64,000 nt of DNA from Glandiceps talaboti (lineage: Eukaryota > Hemichordata > Enteropneusta > Spengelidae): positions 10,648,194-10,712,193 of the forward strand of contig NC_135552.1 in NCBI RefSeq assembly GCF_964340395.1, read 5' to 3'. The notes below the pieces were generated by a model. The model ran no database searches. It had not been told where the DNA came from and saw only the letters and a list, made by a program, of their open reading frames with translations. Shown piece after piece: positions 54,238 through 64,000 of this stretch; positions within the stretch are counted from its first letter, which is position 1; the number at the start of each line of letters is the position of its first letter. The position numbers and the translations under genes are program-made.

Positions 54238-54550
54238 TATGTACATACATGTGTATATGTGTGTGTATGTATGTATGTATGTATGTATGTATGTATGTAT
54301 GTATGTATGTATGTGTGTGTATGTATGTATGTATGTATGTATGTATGTATGTATGTACATGTATGTGTGTGTATGTATGTATGTATGTATGTATGTATGT
54401 ATGTATGTACGTACGTATGTACGTGTGTGTACATACATATATAGAGGGACTGACTATGTATGTATGTATGTATGTACGTACGTATGTACGTATGTATGTA
54501 TGTATATGTATGTATGTATGTATGTATATGTATACATGTATGTATGTATG

Positions 54551-54582
<32 letters not shown>

Positions 54583-54925
54583 TGTATGTATGTATACAAG
54601 TATGTATGTATGTACGTATGTATGTATGTATGTATGTATGTATGTATACAAGTATGTATGTATGTATGTATGTATGCATGCATGCATGCATGCATGCATA
54701 CATGTATGTATGTATGTATGTGTGTGTGTATGTACATGTATGTATGTATGTGTGTGTATGTATGTATGTAGGTATGTATGTATGTATGTATGTATATATG
54801 TGTGTATATGTATGTATTTATGTATGTATATGTATGTATGTGTGTATGTATGTATGCATGCATGTATGTATGTGTGTATGTATGTATGTATGTATGTATG
54901 TATGTATGTATGTATGTATATTTGT
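54238..54925. repeat. (TATG)n microsatellite, about 690 bp
   Basis: Tetranucleotide TATG with TACG, TGTG and TGCA variants. All frames on both strands stay open for long stretches, which explains the many Tyr/Cys/Met and His/Ile/Thr ORFs; none is a gene. Confidence 0.97.
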
Positions 54926-55380
54926 GTATTTAAATAAGTAAATAAAAATGGTATAGTAATAAAATCATACATAGTGCAACCATTTAACTTTATTCCAACA
55001 AATTCATGATTTAAAATAAGAGTGAAGGGTCACCCTGTAATCCAGGTTTTTTCAGTTATACCTCATTTCATGGTTGTTGTGAGTTTAATTAATTCTTGTA
55101 ATAATTCAAAATGTGATATTTGAGAATAAATTATACTAATATTTTAATAACAATTTCAGTATATTATATCAACTAATTGATGATGACTGTACAGAATCTA
55201 AAATATACATAGAATAGATATCAGCATGCAAATATCTCAGTCTGTTAATAGTTTTATTTCATAATTATATGTATAAATCTTAGACAGTTGTCATAACTTT
55301 TAATTTATTTTTCATCTTGAAAACATTATTTGTGTGTATTTCTTATTTTGTGTACGGATTTTCTACATGCTTTCAGACAC
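54926..55380. other. Intergenic, AT-rich
   Basis: Nothing recognised. Confidence 0.45.
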
Positions 55381-55387
55381 CTTAGGG

Positions 55388-55578
55388 AGCCTTCAGTAAT
55401 TACAAGTGGGGGGGGGTCCGATTTTGCAAAGTGATTGTCAGAGAAGTTGGGAGAGGGACATAGTTAACTGATACTCGTTGTATTATCTAACTTTGCATTA
55501 CTTTGTGATTTTTGGCATCCCACCACTGCCACCACTGTACAGTAATATCAGAAAACCATGCACTTAATGAACTGTTAT

Positions 55579-55628
<50 letters not shown>

Positions 55629-55845
55629 ATGTAAGGAGAGGAGTGGGGCTCACAGGAGTCTGAAGAATGAAGGGTGAAAAGTGTGGTAAGTTTGGGGATT
55701 CCGATTATTTGGTGAAGTAGGGATGGTGACCTCTGTGCAGGCAATGCCCCATGTTTTGATTGAGGGAGGGCCACAGTTTATGCAACAGACCTCTCTCGAT
55801 TTACCCAGGCGCCCATCCCCCCCCCCTGTAATTTCTGGAGGCTTT
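55388..55845. mobile_element. Foldback element with G-tract termini
   Basis: Left GCCTTCAGTAATTACAAGTG plus a G run is matched inverted by a C run plus TGTAATTTCTGGAGGC at the right. (GTT)n at 55577-55628 lies inside. A related C run plus TGTAATTTATG is at 63583-63606. Confidence 0.55.
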
Positions 55846-55849
55846 CTTA

Positions 55850-56155
55850 GTTATCTTAGAATGTTTGTCATTTCCACATTTTTATCTACTTAGCATTTCG
55901 TGTTATGCAGAGCAGATTTTTTTTAGAGATAGAGTTTTCTTTTACTTTCTTTATCTAAAACTATAAATATATTAACTTTTTATTTTCTGCAGAGAAACAC
56001 AATAAAACTACTTGTAGTAAATGAAAACGATTGTTGTTGCCATTGTTTGATCGAAATCCAACATTTTGATATTATGTTTAATAGTTGAAGGCGGGTGAAG
56101 TGGGGTATAGTAACGTTATGTGCATATGTATCGCGGTTTTGAACACCTCCACCAC

Positions 56156-56189
<34 letters not shown>

Positions 56190-56600
56190 CACTTTTTTTA
56201 TCAATTTGTAGACTTTTGACTCTTGATTTTTGTAGGAATTATGTAGTGGTTTGATCCCCTCTTTAAATACATATACGACCTTTGACCCCATATTTTGAAC
56301 AATGTAATTTCCACGTTGCCGATTTTCAATTTTTTTTCCGACTTTCTTTTTCAACGTCGTGTCCAAGTTGCCAATTTTCAAATTTTCCCAAGACTTTTGA
56401 CTTCTATTTTCTGACTGAATGTAGACATTTGGACCCTACTTTCTGGCTGAAATGAAATGAAATGAAATGCTGACTTTTGTCCCCATAGTTTTTGAATCTT
56501 TGTATTATTTGTTGTTGTAATTTGAATCCACCAGGGTACACCTGGACCCATTGCACCAAGCCAAGTACCCCCCCCCCTCCCGATCATGGAGGGGGGTTGA
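55850..56600. other. Intergenic with (AC)n
   Basis: A short (AC)n tract at 56157-56191. ORFs on the minus strand here have no family resemblance. Confidence 0.45.
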
Positions 56601-56855
56601 CCACCTAAGTGCTTATTACGTTCAGGTAAAATGTCATGAATATTTAGTGTTCATCTAATACATATACATGTCCCATGATGCAACAGTGGACCAACATGAG
56701 AACAAGAAGGTGAATATAGCGTTCAAATTCGGTGTTCCTTGGTAATCGCACGATATATTTATGAGAGGTGAAATCATGAAATGACTCCAAAAACCAAAAG
56801 GTTTGAAGAAAACACCTTTATTTCATGGCGTGACACTCCCCTTTAATAGAAATCT
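56600..56855. mobile_element. Family A foldback element, partial copy
   Basis: ATGACTCCAAAAACCAAAAG and the end GACACTCCCCTTTAA match the right arm of the 14331-14715 element; the middle (CATGATGCAACAGTGGACC) also resembles it. Confidence 0.6.
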
Positions 56856-59200
56856 ACAAAATGAATTAAAACAAGACAGATTATCAAAATCGGTGTACAT
56901 GCTAACAAAACAGTAAAGAGTTATTTGGAGTGAAGAAAAAATAATAATAGCAAAATATTGGCAAACAGTATAATAAGACAGAATTAAAATAACAAGGTAT
57001 GAAAACGTTGGCACGCCAGGACTAATCTGAAATATGACGTAAACAACAAATAACAAAACATAGCATCGACCTAATCGTGGCTGTACATACGAATTCACAA
57101 TCATTAATCTTGCTTAAATTTGAACAGCTGTGACAGGTCAACTGAGGTTGATCTTTTGTATTAAAGCACCCAGCAACTTGCAAATATTGCATTTAAATGA
57201 TTCCAAAAAAAAACAGCTACTAGTATTTGTATAGAAGAATAGGAGAAATGTACTGTTCTTTGGACATTTTAGAAGCTCAGGATTATAGCAAAATGTCGTC
57301 ATATTGACTGACGCTGTTCTAGTTCAACAAATGTTGTCACTATGATTGATTTTTTTTTTCCAAAAAAAATCAAAGTGAAGTGTGTAATATTAATAACTAA
57401 CATGGTTCTTTAAATTACTAAAACTATAACGAGTTCAGCATTTTAATAAGTCCATGTGTAAAATTTATTAGAATTAAAATTAATTTTTGTTAAGTGATGA
57501 ATCAGTATCGCAAAAGTTCTGAACCATGATACGAAATACTTTTTTTAAAATTTAAAGGTACCCTGACATATACACAATGTACAAAAGTGATGTCAGTGAT
57601 AAAGTCGACACTATTTGCAATGGGGTGCCTTAGGTGAATACGCTTTTGGACGATGTCGTAAAGAGGCCTGTACGTGGATTACGACGTCGTAAAGTTCCAC
57701 GATTCGTGTACTATCAGGTTCTCACATTGGTGTATCTTTATCAATGGATCCGGAATCATAGAATTAGATAGAGATCGTTACTTTGTTTAAGACAAACTTT
57801 TTCACTAGCTCAACTCTGAAAATGTTTTCCACAACCTAATGTTTAATCCTAACCCGAACTTTTTATGAAACTTTCCATTACCTTTCCTTGTGATGGTAAA
57901 AACAATCAGGAATATCTCCCGATCGGGATAAACGTTTATCCCGACTGGGATAACAACACACAATACATTTATCATGATCGGGATAACGGATAAATTAGTT
58001 CTGATAAAATAGTCTGCATGTGTTTAAAAAATGTACGAATTCATGTTTATTCCGATCGGGAGATATTCCTTTCTGAAAAAACAGTATTACAATAAATAGA
58101 AATTGTGGTTACTCGTGAAATGAAACATTACGCCAAAAGTTACAGCTAAGAAAACTCTAACCTAAGGTTAGTAATAATACAGTGTTCTTAACTGACAAAT
58201 TTTACTGAATATCGGAGATTTTTCTGGAAAATTCTATGTACAATTGTCATCTGAATCAACACTACATAACATTTGCTACAAAGCATTGTTCTTATTCGAT
58301 TCATGTTCAAAAGAATTGCGTGGATGGCCCGAGCGTGCTATGTCGTGTGGGAGTAGTTTGATATCAAAATAAATGATTTAAGGGCTACAGACGGTCAAAG
58401 TCTATACCTGGATGGTGTGACGCCCCGGGGGTGACGGTAATCCTCTTGTAAATCATTGCCAAAACTGGCCTGTGTACGACGTGAATTTTGATCGACAAAG
58501 TCAAGGTAAGTGAAGTATCGAATACCTCTGGAAATTAGCCCCCTCCCCATTTTATATGCCGATAATGACGTCATCGATCGAGAGTCTAAATTATGCATGA
58601 GAACTATCCAAGCCAGGTGGTGTTTGGCTTAACATAGGAATCTAAAGTTGACACTGAAGCTACACGGACCCTAGATCAACCCCTGCAGCGTCGATATAGT
58701 ACAGAGCCTGGAAATTGGGCGCGGCGTCGACGGTTTATATTGAGCGTTTTCAGATGTGTGTCAGCATGACCGGACAAAAAACCAACCCCCTGGCAAGAAA
58801 AGCATAACGCACAACACCTGACACCCCCCCCACGATAGCATATTTTGATATCTTATATATCATAATTATACTACTGTAACGTGCAGTATACATGAATCGA
58901 ACTTCTGACCTGGACATCCTCTTAGACTTTGACATAGTTGCTGTAAACCTATATCGTATCAACTGATTGATCTGTCACTGACCCACGTGACTCCAAAAAC
59001 ATTCTCCATCCCATGTACACTGGACATTATCTCAATTTGATACTCCTAATGAACACGGTTTACTGACAGCATTCTGACATGTCACTTAGACAAGTTGTAC
59101 CACTACTTGCGTCTTGACTCGTCAATTAATAAGTGGAAAAACCTAACAAATATTTTACAGGGAATTTGCACAATATAATTGGCAAGATTTAACTTATAAG
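56856..59200. other. Intergenic upstream of SDR copy 2
   Basis: Contains the GATCGGGAT inverted repeat (57908-58070). From about 58,320 to 58,800 is less AT-rich sequence that could include the promoter of SDR copy 2, but no definite element was seen. Confidence 0.4.
57908..58070. repeat. Inverted repeat with CCCGATCGGGAT cores
   Basis: AGGAATATCTCCCGATCGGG plus ATAAAC at 57908-57933 is repeated inverted at 58045-58070 with one mismatch. Two further GGGATAAC-type strings lie between, including the palindrome GGGATAAACGTTTATCCC. Confidence 0.8.
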
Positions 59201-59223
59201 TGATGATTGGAGATATTGAATGT

Positions 59224-59342
<119 letters not shown>

Positions 59343-59414
59343 CTTACATTATTTGTAATCTCACTTTTCACATTTGCACGCGTACGGTTAATGATCCTGT
59401 CCGTTGGTTTTCAG

Positions 59415-62400
59415 GTGCAGGTACAAATGAAATCAGAATGTCAATCCTTACCGTTACCGTCGGACTTTTCGTTATTTGTTTGGTTTACAAAGTAATCGAT
59501 TGGTTGCTAAGGTTACCAACCGTTGACAACATCCAGTCTAAATATGTTCTCATTACTGGATGTGATACCGGTTTTGGTAATAAATTGGCTAAAGATTTAG
59601 ACAAGAGGGCATTTCGTGTTATTGCTGCTTGTTTGACGAAGAAAGGTGCTGAAGATTTGGACGAGGAGGCGTCATACAGATTAAAAACACTGATTATGGA
59701 TGTATCTAAAAGTGAAAGTGTCAAAGAAGGATTCAATGCCGTCAAGAAAATTATCCCAAAGGATACAGGTACGTGTGACGTCAGAAAATAAAAATGATAT
59801 GCAACGAATTATATATGCTGTACCATGGATGTATTGTCTGATGGGAGGGACTGGGGGGGGGGGGGCTGTCTCCCAGAAAACTGTTGTTCAAGCAGCTACA
59901 TGATCTACACCTCAGACCCCAGGGTAAAGGACAAATAATCTATTTTGTTCTCGCGATTTTCTGGATTTCTAATATTATTTTCTCTATATATTTCACATAA
60001 AGTTTTAAATATTGTTTCCTCTCTGCCCCCCCCCCCCTCCCCCATTTCTACCATTATCAGAGTTTACCAGATTTGCAGTAGATTGCTAATGCTAGAACAA
60101 ACTCAGGAGTTAATTGCAAATATAATTAACGCATTGCGCAGTGAGTGTAAACATCTACTGATCCGACTAATGGAAGTACACGTGGGAAAACCCAGTGAGA
60201 GGAAACAATTATTTAAAACTTGTATTTAAAATATAGAGAAAATAATATCAGAAATCCGAAAAGTCGCGAGAACGAAATTAAACGGCCTCGTAATTATTGA
60301 TATGAAGGCTCCCCAAGAGTATGTGTTTATATTCGACATATATACCAACAATGATAAATTCAGAGTACATATAATGTATAATATAGCCTGTTTACGGCGG
60401 TAGTGGCACTCCATTTATATCTCTCGTATTCCGAGGAAATAGGCTGAACGTTTAACGATCACATTTACCATCACCCGAGTGTTTTTTTTTTACCTTCCTT
60501 GCCCCTTGTTTCTACAACGCTCGAGTACTATATCACGCCGGGATAACACGATCAGCACGACGGGATATGATAATCCCTATTCGACACCAGGCATGGTGAT
60601 ACAAACAAAGAACTTAGTGTTTTCAATATATATTTTACAGGGATGAAACTTTTCTTGAAAACATTTTCATACATCACTGTTTAAATTTGACATATTTGAC
60701 TTTCTAGGTCTATGGGGTCTTGTGAATAATGCTGGCGTAGGGGGCGCTGTGGGTATATACGAGTGCCACACTCGTGAAGACTATCAGAAATGTTTGGATG
60801 TTAATTTACTCGGTTTGATTGACGTCACAACAACATTTCTACCACTCATAAAGAAGAGTCGAGGCAGAATTGTCAATGTAGCCAGTGTCGTGGGCAGATA
60901 CGTCGCTCCAGGGGGTGCGTACTCTATTTCCAAATTTGGAGTCGAAGCATTCTCCGATGGACTCAGGTAAAATATTGTGAACCAACTTTTTAATGATAAG
61001 AATCGTGTAATCATAGCAACACCGTGTACGCCCATTGACTGTTTCTGGCGAGTAGTGAAAAAAATAGAGCGCTATAACTGTGTTATTAAAATGGATAACC
61101 ATTGCAGTCGACTAAATAAAAATAGAAATATTATTTACATCAGTTTATATTTGAATGCATTCTGATAAGTTACAAAGATAATTGTCAAATAAAAAAATCA
61201 TTTCCAAACAAAAAGTCAATTCTTACTGAATAACCCTAGAATGACTAGCATTTCAAATCAGGGCAGAGAGTGGTGTTTTTTTTTTTACCTTTTTATACGA
61301 ACAAAATCAGTTGGTCTAAACTGTACTAGACTAGACTAATATATTGTTGACCTAGTGGTCAGCCGTAACTATATGGAATTAGATTTTTCATTCTGATGAG
61401 AATTGTCGACCAACAGATAAACCGAAAGCTCAATGCTAAAGGAAACTGTTCGTTCGTTATAACCTATACGTTAAGCTGATAAACATGTTTGGTGCATTCT
61501 TTTTGTTCTTAAGAGAGAGAATTGGATAGTTGTTCGGATTTTTTCTATTTTTTAAAAAATAATGTGAAACAATATAACCCAAGTCCGTGTCTGCAACTCA
61601 ATAGATTGCATAGAAACTTGCAAAAAATGTAGTCAAAATCTCATCTATATATATATAGCATTTTTTTACAACTTGTTTCATCTTTGTCATCTACAGATTA
61701 ATGATGTACCCTTTCGGCGTTAGAGTGTGTACAATGGAACCCGGTTTCTTCAAAACCAACTTAACGAATTGGACAGAACTAGAATCTAATATAGATGCTA
61801 CGTGGAAGTCTCAAAGTGCAGAGATTCGGGAAGAGTACGGAGAAGAGTGGTTTCAAGCACGTAAGTTTGATTGTGTGAAGTGCCATCGAACATTGTCCTC
61901 GACATATCCAATAAACATCTCCCTCTATCGGTTGAGGGTTACTAATGGTATTGGTGAATTTGCTAAGATCTCTGCCTATTTGATTCCACATGCATACCAT
62001 GCCTATCTCCGGTGGCGATTCAACCCAGTAAGAATAAAACGGGAAACAGGAAAATAGAGGGTTCAGTCACGTTCACTATAGTGATATTTGTTTACATAGA
62101 TAGTACAATTTATTTCTATGTCTTTTAGTTTGCCGTAAAACCAGAAAACCCAGAGGAACATGTGTCCTCTTTTGTGAAACACCGTTGCAAGATATTTAGA
62201 TGAATAATTTTGATATATTTTCAACAAAAGTCACTGCAATCAGGCAGTACAGTCAATCTTAAACGTCGGCGCAGCCCCTCATCACGAAAAAATACCACAC
62301 AAAGTAGACTGTAAAATGTAACGCTGGGGTCGCCCTTATCATCCCTCTTCTTGAAAGGGATGAGAAGAGCGCCCACAACGGCTGATCTTTCAGTCTACCC

Positions 62401-62703
62401 ACAGAGTTGATTAAGGTGCATTAATACTGGCCATTTTTTTTTATTTCCGCAGTCAAGACGGTCACAGCTGACTCTTTGGACACAAGGTGTTCGCCAAATA
62501 CACACTGGGTGACAGAAGCGATGGAACACGCCTTGATGTCAATCAAACCAAGAATACGCTATGTTATTGGTTGGGATGCCAAGCTCTTCTGGGTGCCGAT
62601 GTCACTCTTACCATCTGAAATATCTGACTATATAATGCTAAAACTAAGTGGATTTCCTCTTCCGCAATGTGTTAAAAAACAGGAACAAAAGTTAAAGAAT
62701 TAA
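59415..62703 (+). CDS. Microsomal short-chain dehydrogenase, RDH/HSD17B6/DHRS9-like, copy 2
   Basis: Tandem paralogue of the gene at 46762 with the same predicted role. Coding exons: 59438-59768, 60708-60966, 61697-61860, 62453-62703; 335 codons including the stop, so 334 residues. All introns fall at the same codons and phases as in copy 1. Residues 3-20 are a hydrophobic anchor, then [15 protein letters not shown] (40-47), NNAG (117-120) and the catalytic Asn143, Ser170, Tyr182 and Lys186 are intact. EPGFFKTN and KLFWVPMSLLP mark the C-terminal half; the tail is longer and Lys/Gln-rich (KKQEQKLKN). The start at 59438 is chosen by alignment with copy 1. An out-of-frame ATG precedes it by 11 nt. 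The copies differ throughout, so the duplication is not recent. Confidence 0.93.
59438..59768 (+). CDS. SDR copy 2, coding exon 1
   Basis: Upstream acceptor TTTTCAG ends at 59414; donor GTACGT. It encodes the anchor and the cofactor-binding half of the Rossmann fold. The longer frame reaching back through the (GA)n tract to 59207 is not the protein start. Confidence 0.9.
59769..60707. other. SDR copy 2 intron 1
   Basis: Contains poly-G (59850-59864) and poly-C (60027-60036) runs, and near 59945-60000 and 60230-60285 an inverted pair (TCTCGCGATTTTCTGGATTT and its near-complement). Confidence 0.55.
60708..60966 (+). CDS. SDR copy 2, coding exon 2 (catalytic)
   Basis: 259 nt, one codon longer than in copy 1. 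Acceptor TTTCTAG, donor GTAAAA. It carries NNAG, the NVAS serine and the YSISK active site. Confidence 0.93.
60967..61696. other. SDR copy 2 intron 2, with hairpin-MITE fragment
   Basis: Bases 61554-61610 match an arm of the TTAA-flanked element at 21733-22086 (AATAATGTGAAAYAA, then CAAGTCC and GCAACTCAATA). Confidence 0.6.
61697..61860 (+). CDS. SDR copy 2, coding exon 3
   Basis: 164 nt, acceptor TCTACAG, donor GTAAGT. It encodes [11 protein letters not shown] and EIREEYGEEWFQA. Unlike copy 1, its donor is not repeated. The open frame past the donor to 62057 is intron. Confidence 0.92.
62453..62703 (+). CDS. SDR copy 2, coding exon 4 (C-terminus)
   Basis: Acceptor TTCCGCAG, stop TAA at 62701-62703. 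It encodes WVTEAMEHALMSIKPRIRYV and KLFWVPMSLLPSEISD. Confidence 0.92.
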
Positions 62704-63705
62704 AAAAATCAATGAAAGCGGAAAGAATGAGGGAGTCAATAATTTACCATTATTTTATATTCAAATCTACGGGTAACGAATTTTCTGTGTTTAAACATGT
62801 TTCAATAACTATACTTTGGGTCATGATAATACCTTGGAAGGAAAATGACCTCAAAATCGTCAACTTAAGATTACAAGATCTCATTATTGTCCACCGACCC
62901 CCTTCACAGATCAGATTATGATATTAGGTTATAAAATGTCCTAACCATGGTTGTATTAATCTAGGCCAAATATTCGTTGGTGTTAGTTATGTCTCAGGCA
63001 AACTACAGTGACTATGTAATAAGCTTACGGTAATCTGAGGTTATGTGTATGTAAGTACCGTCCCAAGAATTGTATTACTTTGTGATATATTTGTCATGGG
63101 TTCGTGAAGAAGACGGACAATGAGAAGGAAAAGAACTCTTGAAGATTTGAAATGAAACATTTTGTAAATGATTGTGTATCTGCCATATTTACGGTGGAAT
63201 TTGTATACATTACAGCAAAGTACGAACCAAAGTACAACACAGGGACACACTAAAAGGACGGACATGGTCCAAGTTAAAAAAGAAAGTGAAAACTTTATGA
63301 TAAACCAGATACTACTGTAACGTGCATGGTCATCATTGATTAAAACAGGCGAAAATGCATCACTTATCAATTACTTCTTTTGTTTTGGTGACATTCAGTT
63401 GTAGGAAACTTTCTTCACACCAAATTCAAAGGTTGAACCCCTCCCGGGGGGGTCACACAAATATACTGACCCCGCAGTGATTTGAATATCTTTTGCGATA
63501 AAAGATATCACTACACAAAAATATAGTGACCCTTCCCTAAATACATGCATGAAAACGGCGACCCTAACTTTAAAAAAAAACCACCTCCCCCCCCCTGTAA
63601 TTTATGTCCAGTCCCTTAATCCAAACCACATGCTAACGGCAGTATCCCTAAGTTCTGTAAAAAAAAAACACACACCAAAAAAGCTTATACAATCAAGCTT
63701 ATACA
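62704..63705. other. 3' flank of SDR copy 2
   Basis: No gene recognised. Short duplicated GTGACCC/ATATAGTG-type strings and a C run (63583-63597) suggest a fragment related to the 55388-55845 element. Confidence 0.45.
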
Positions 63706-63732
63706 ATGTATGTATGTATGTATGTATGTATG

Positions 63733-63764
<32 letters not shown>

Positions 63765-63872
63765 CATGTATGCATGTATGTATGTATGTATGTATGTATG
63801 TATGTATGTATGTATGTATGTATGTATGTATGTGTGTATGTATGTATGTATGTATGTATGTATGTATGTATG

Positions 63873-63906
<34 letters not shown>

Positions 63907-64000
63907 TGTATGTATGTATGTATGCATGTATGCATGTATGCATGTATGTATGTATGTATGTATGTATGTATGTGTGTATGTATGTATGTATGTATGTATG
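63706..64000. repeat. (TATG)n microsatellite running off the right edge
   Basis: TATG repeat with TGCA and TATA variants; ORFs in it are spurious. Confidence 0.97.

Noticed and set aside
54163-54972. Many overlapping ORFs on both strands rich in Tyr, Met, Cys, His and Ile
   Set aside because: A TATG repeat leaves several frames open at once; none has unique sequence.
61861-62057. Extension of SDR copy 2 exon 3 to a stop at 62057
   Set aside because: Splicing at GTAAGT (61861) to 62453 restores the conserved C-terminus in phase, as in copy 1.
63602-63943. Minus-strand ORFs rich in His-Thr-Tyr-Ile
   Set aside because: Same TATG repeat artefact at the right edge.

Overview
The window is animal nuclear DNA: AT-rich, with short exons in long introns, GT-AG splice sites and very many microsatellites, minisatellites and foldback (MITE-like) elements. 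CR1/L2-type LINE remains and tRNA-derived SINEs, one with a V-SINE/DeuSINE-like tail, suggest a marine invertebrate. I lean towards an invertebrate deuterostome (hemichordate or amphioxus grade), but the sequence does not settle this. No operon, phage, CRISPR or other prokaryotic feature is present.

Region 1 (1 to about 30.45 kb, minus strand) is most of one gene, RIF1. I could chain 24 coding exons from a start ATG at 23322 to a very large exon that runs off the left edge. Every exon-exon phase closes, giving about 2,195 residues in the window; the C-terminus is outside it. The first 1,100 or so residues are the helical HEAT-type N-terminal array. The giant exon encodes an acidic, SQ/TQ-rich, disordered region with AT-hook-like basic patches. 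A noncoding first exon and a promoter with two E2F-type sites and a CRE are inferred at 30.2-30.5 kb, leaving a 6.9 kb first intron.

Region 2 (30.5-46.7 kb) has no gene I can prove. It holds a possible plus-strand first exon, a compound palindrome with long AT runs (32.6-33.1 kb), a CTAG-rich tandem array, a 1.4 kb array of 18-bp units, SINE and LINE fragments, a decayed CR1/L2-like reverse transcriptase and a 2.4 kb repeat block bounded by short inverted ends.

Region 3 (46.7-62.7 kb, plus strand) holds two tandem paralogues of a microsomal short-chain dehydrogenase of the RDH/HSD17B6/DHRS9 (SDR9C) type. Each has four coding exons with identical intron positions and phases and intact catalytic residues. 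They are likely membrane-anchored retinol, steroid or 3-hydroxy-lipid oxidoreductases of the endoplasmic reticulum. Between them lie two weak single-exon candidates, long TATG repeats and several foldback elements. The right edge ends in a TATG microsatellite.

I found no convincing new multi-gene system. The observations most worth checking are a roughly 97-bp tandem array that multiplies the splice donor of SDR copy 1 exon 3, a similar donor duplication in RIF1, the compact E2F/CRE divergent promoter, the perfect 73-bp palindrome, and foldback elements with recognisable target-site duplications.
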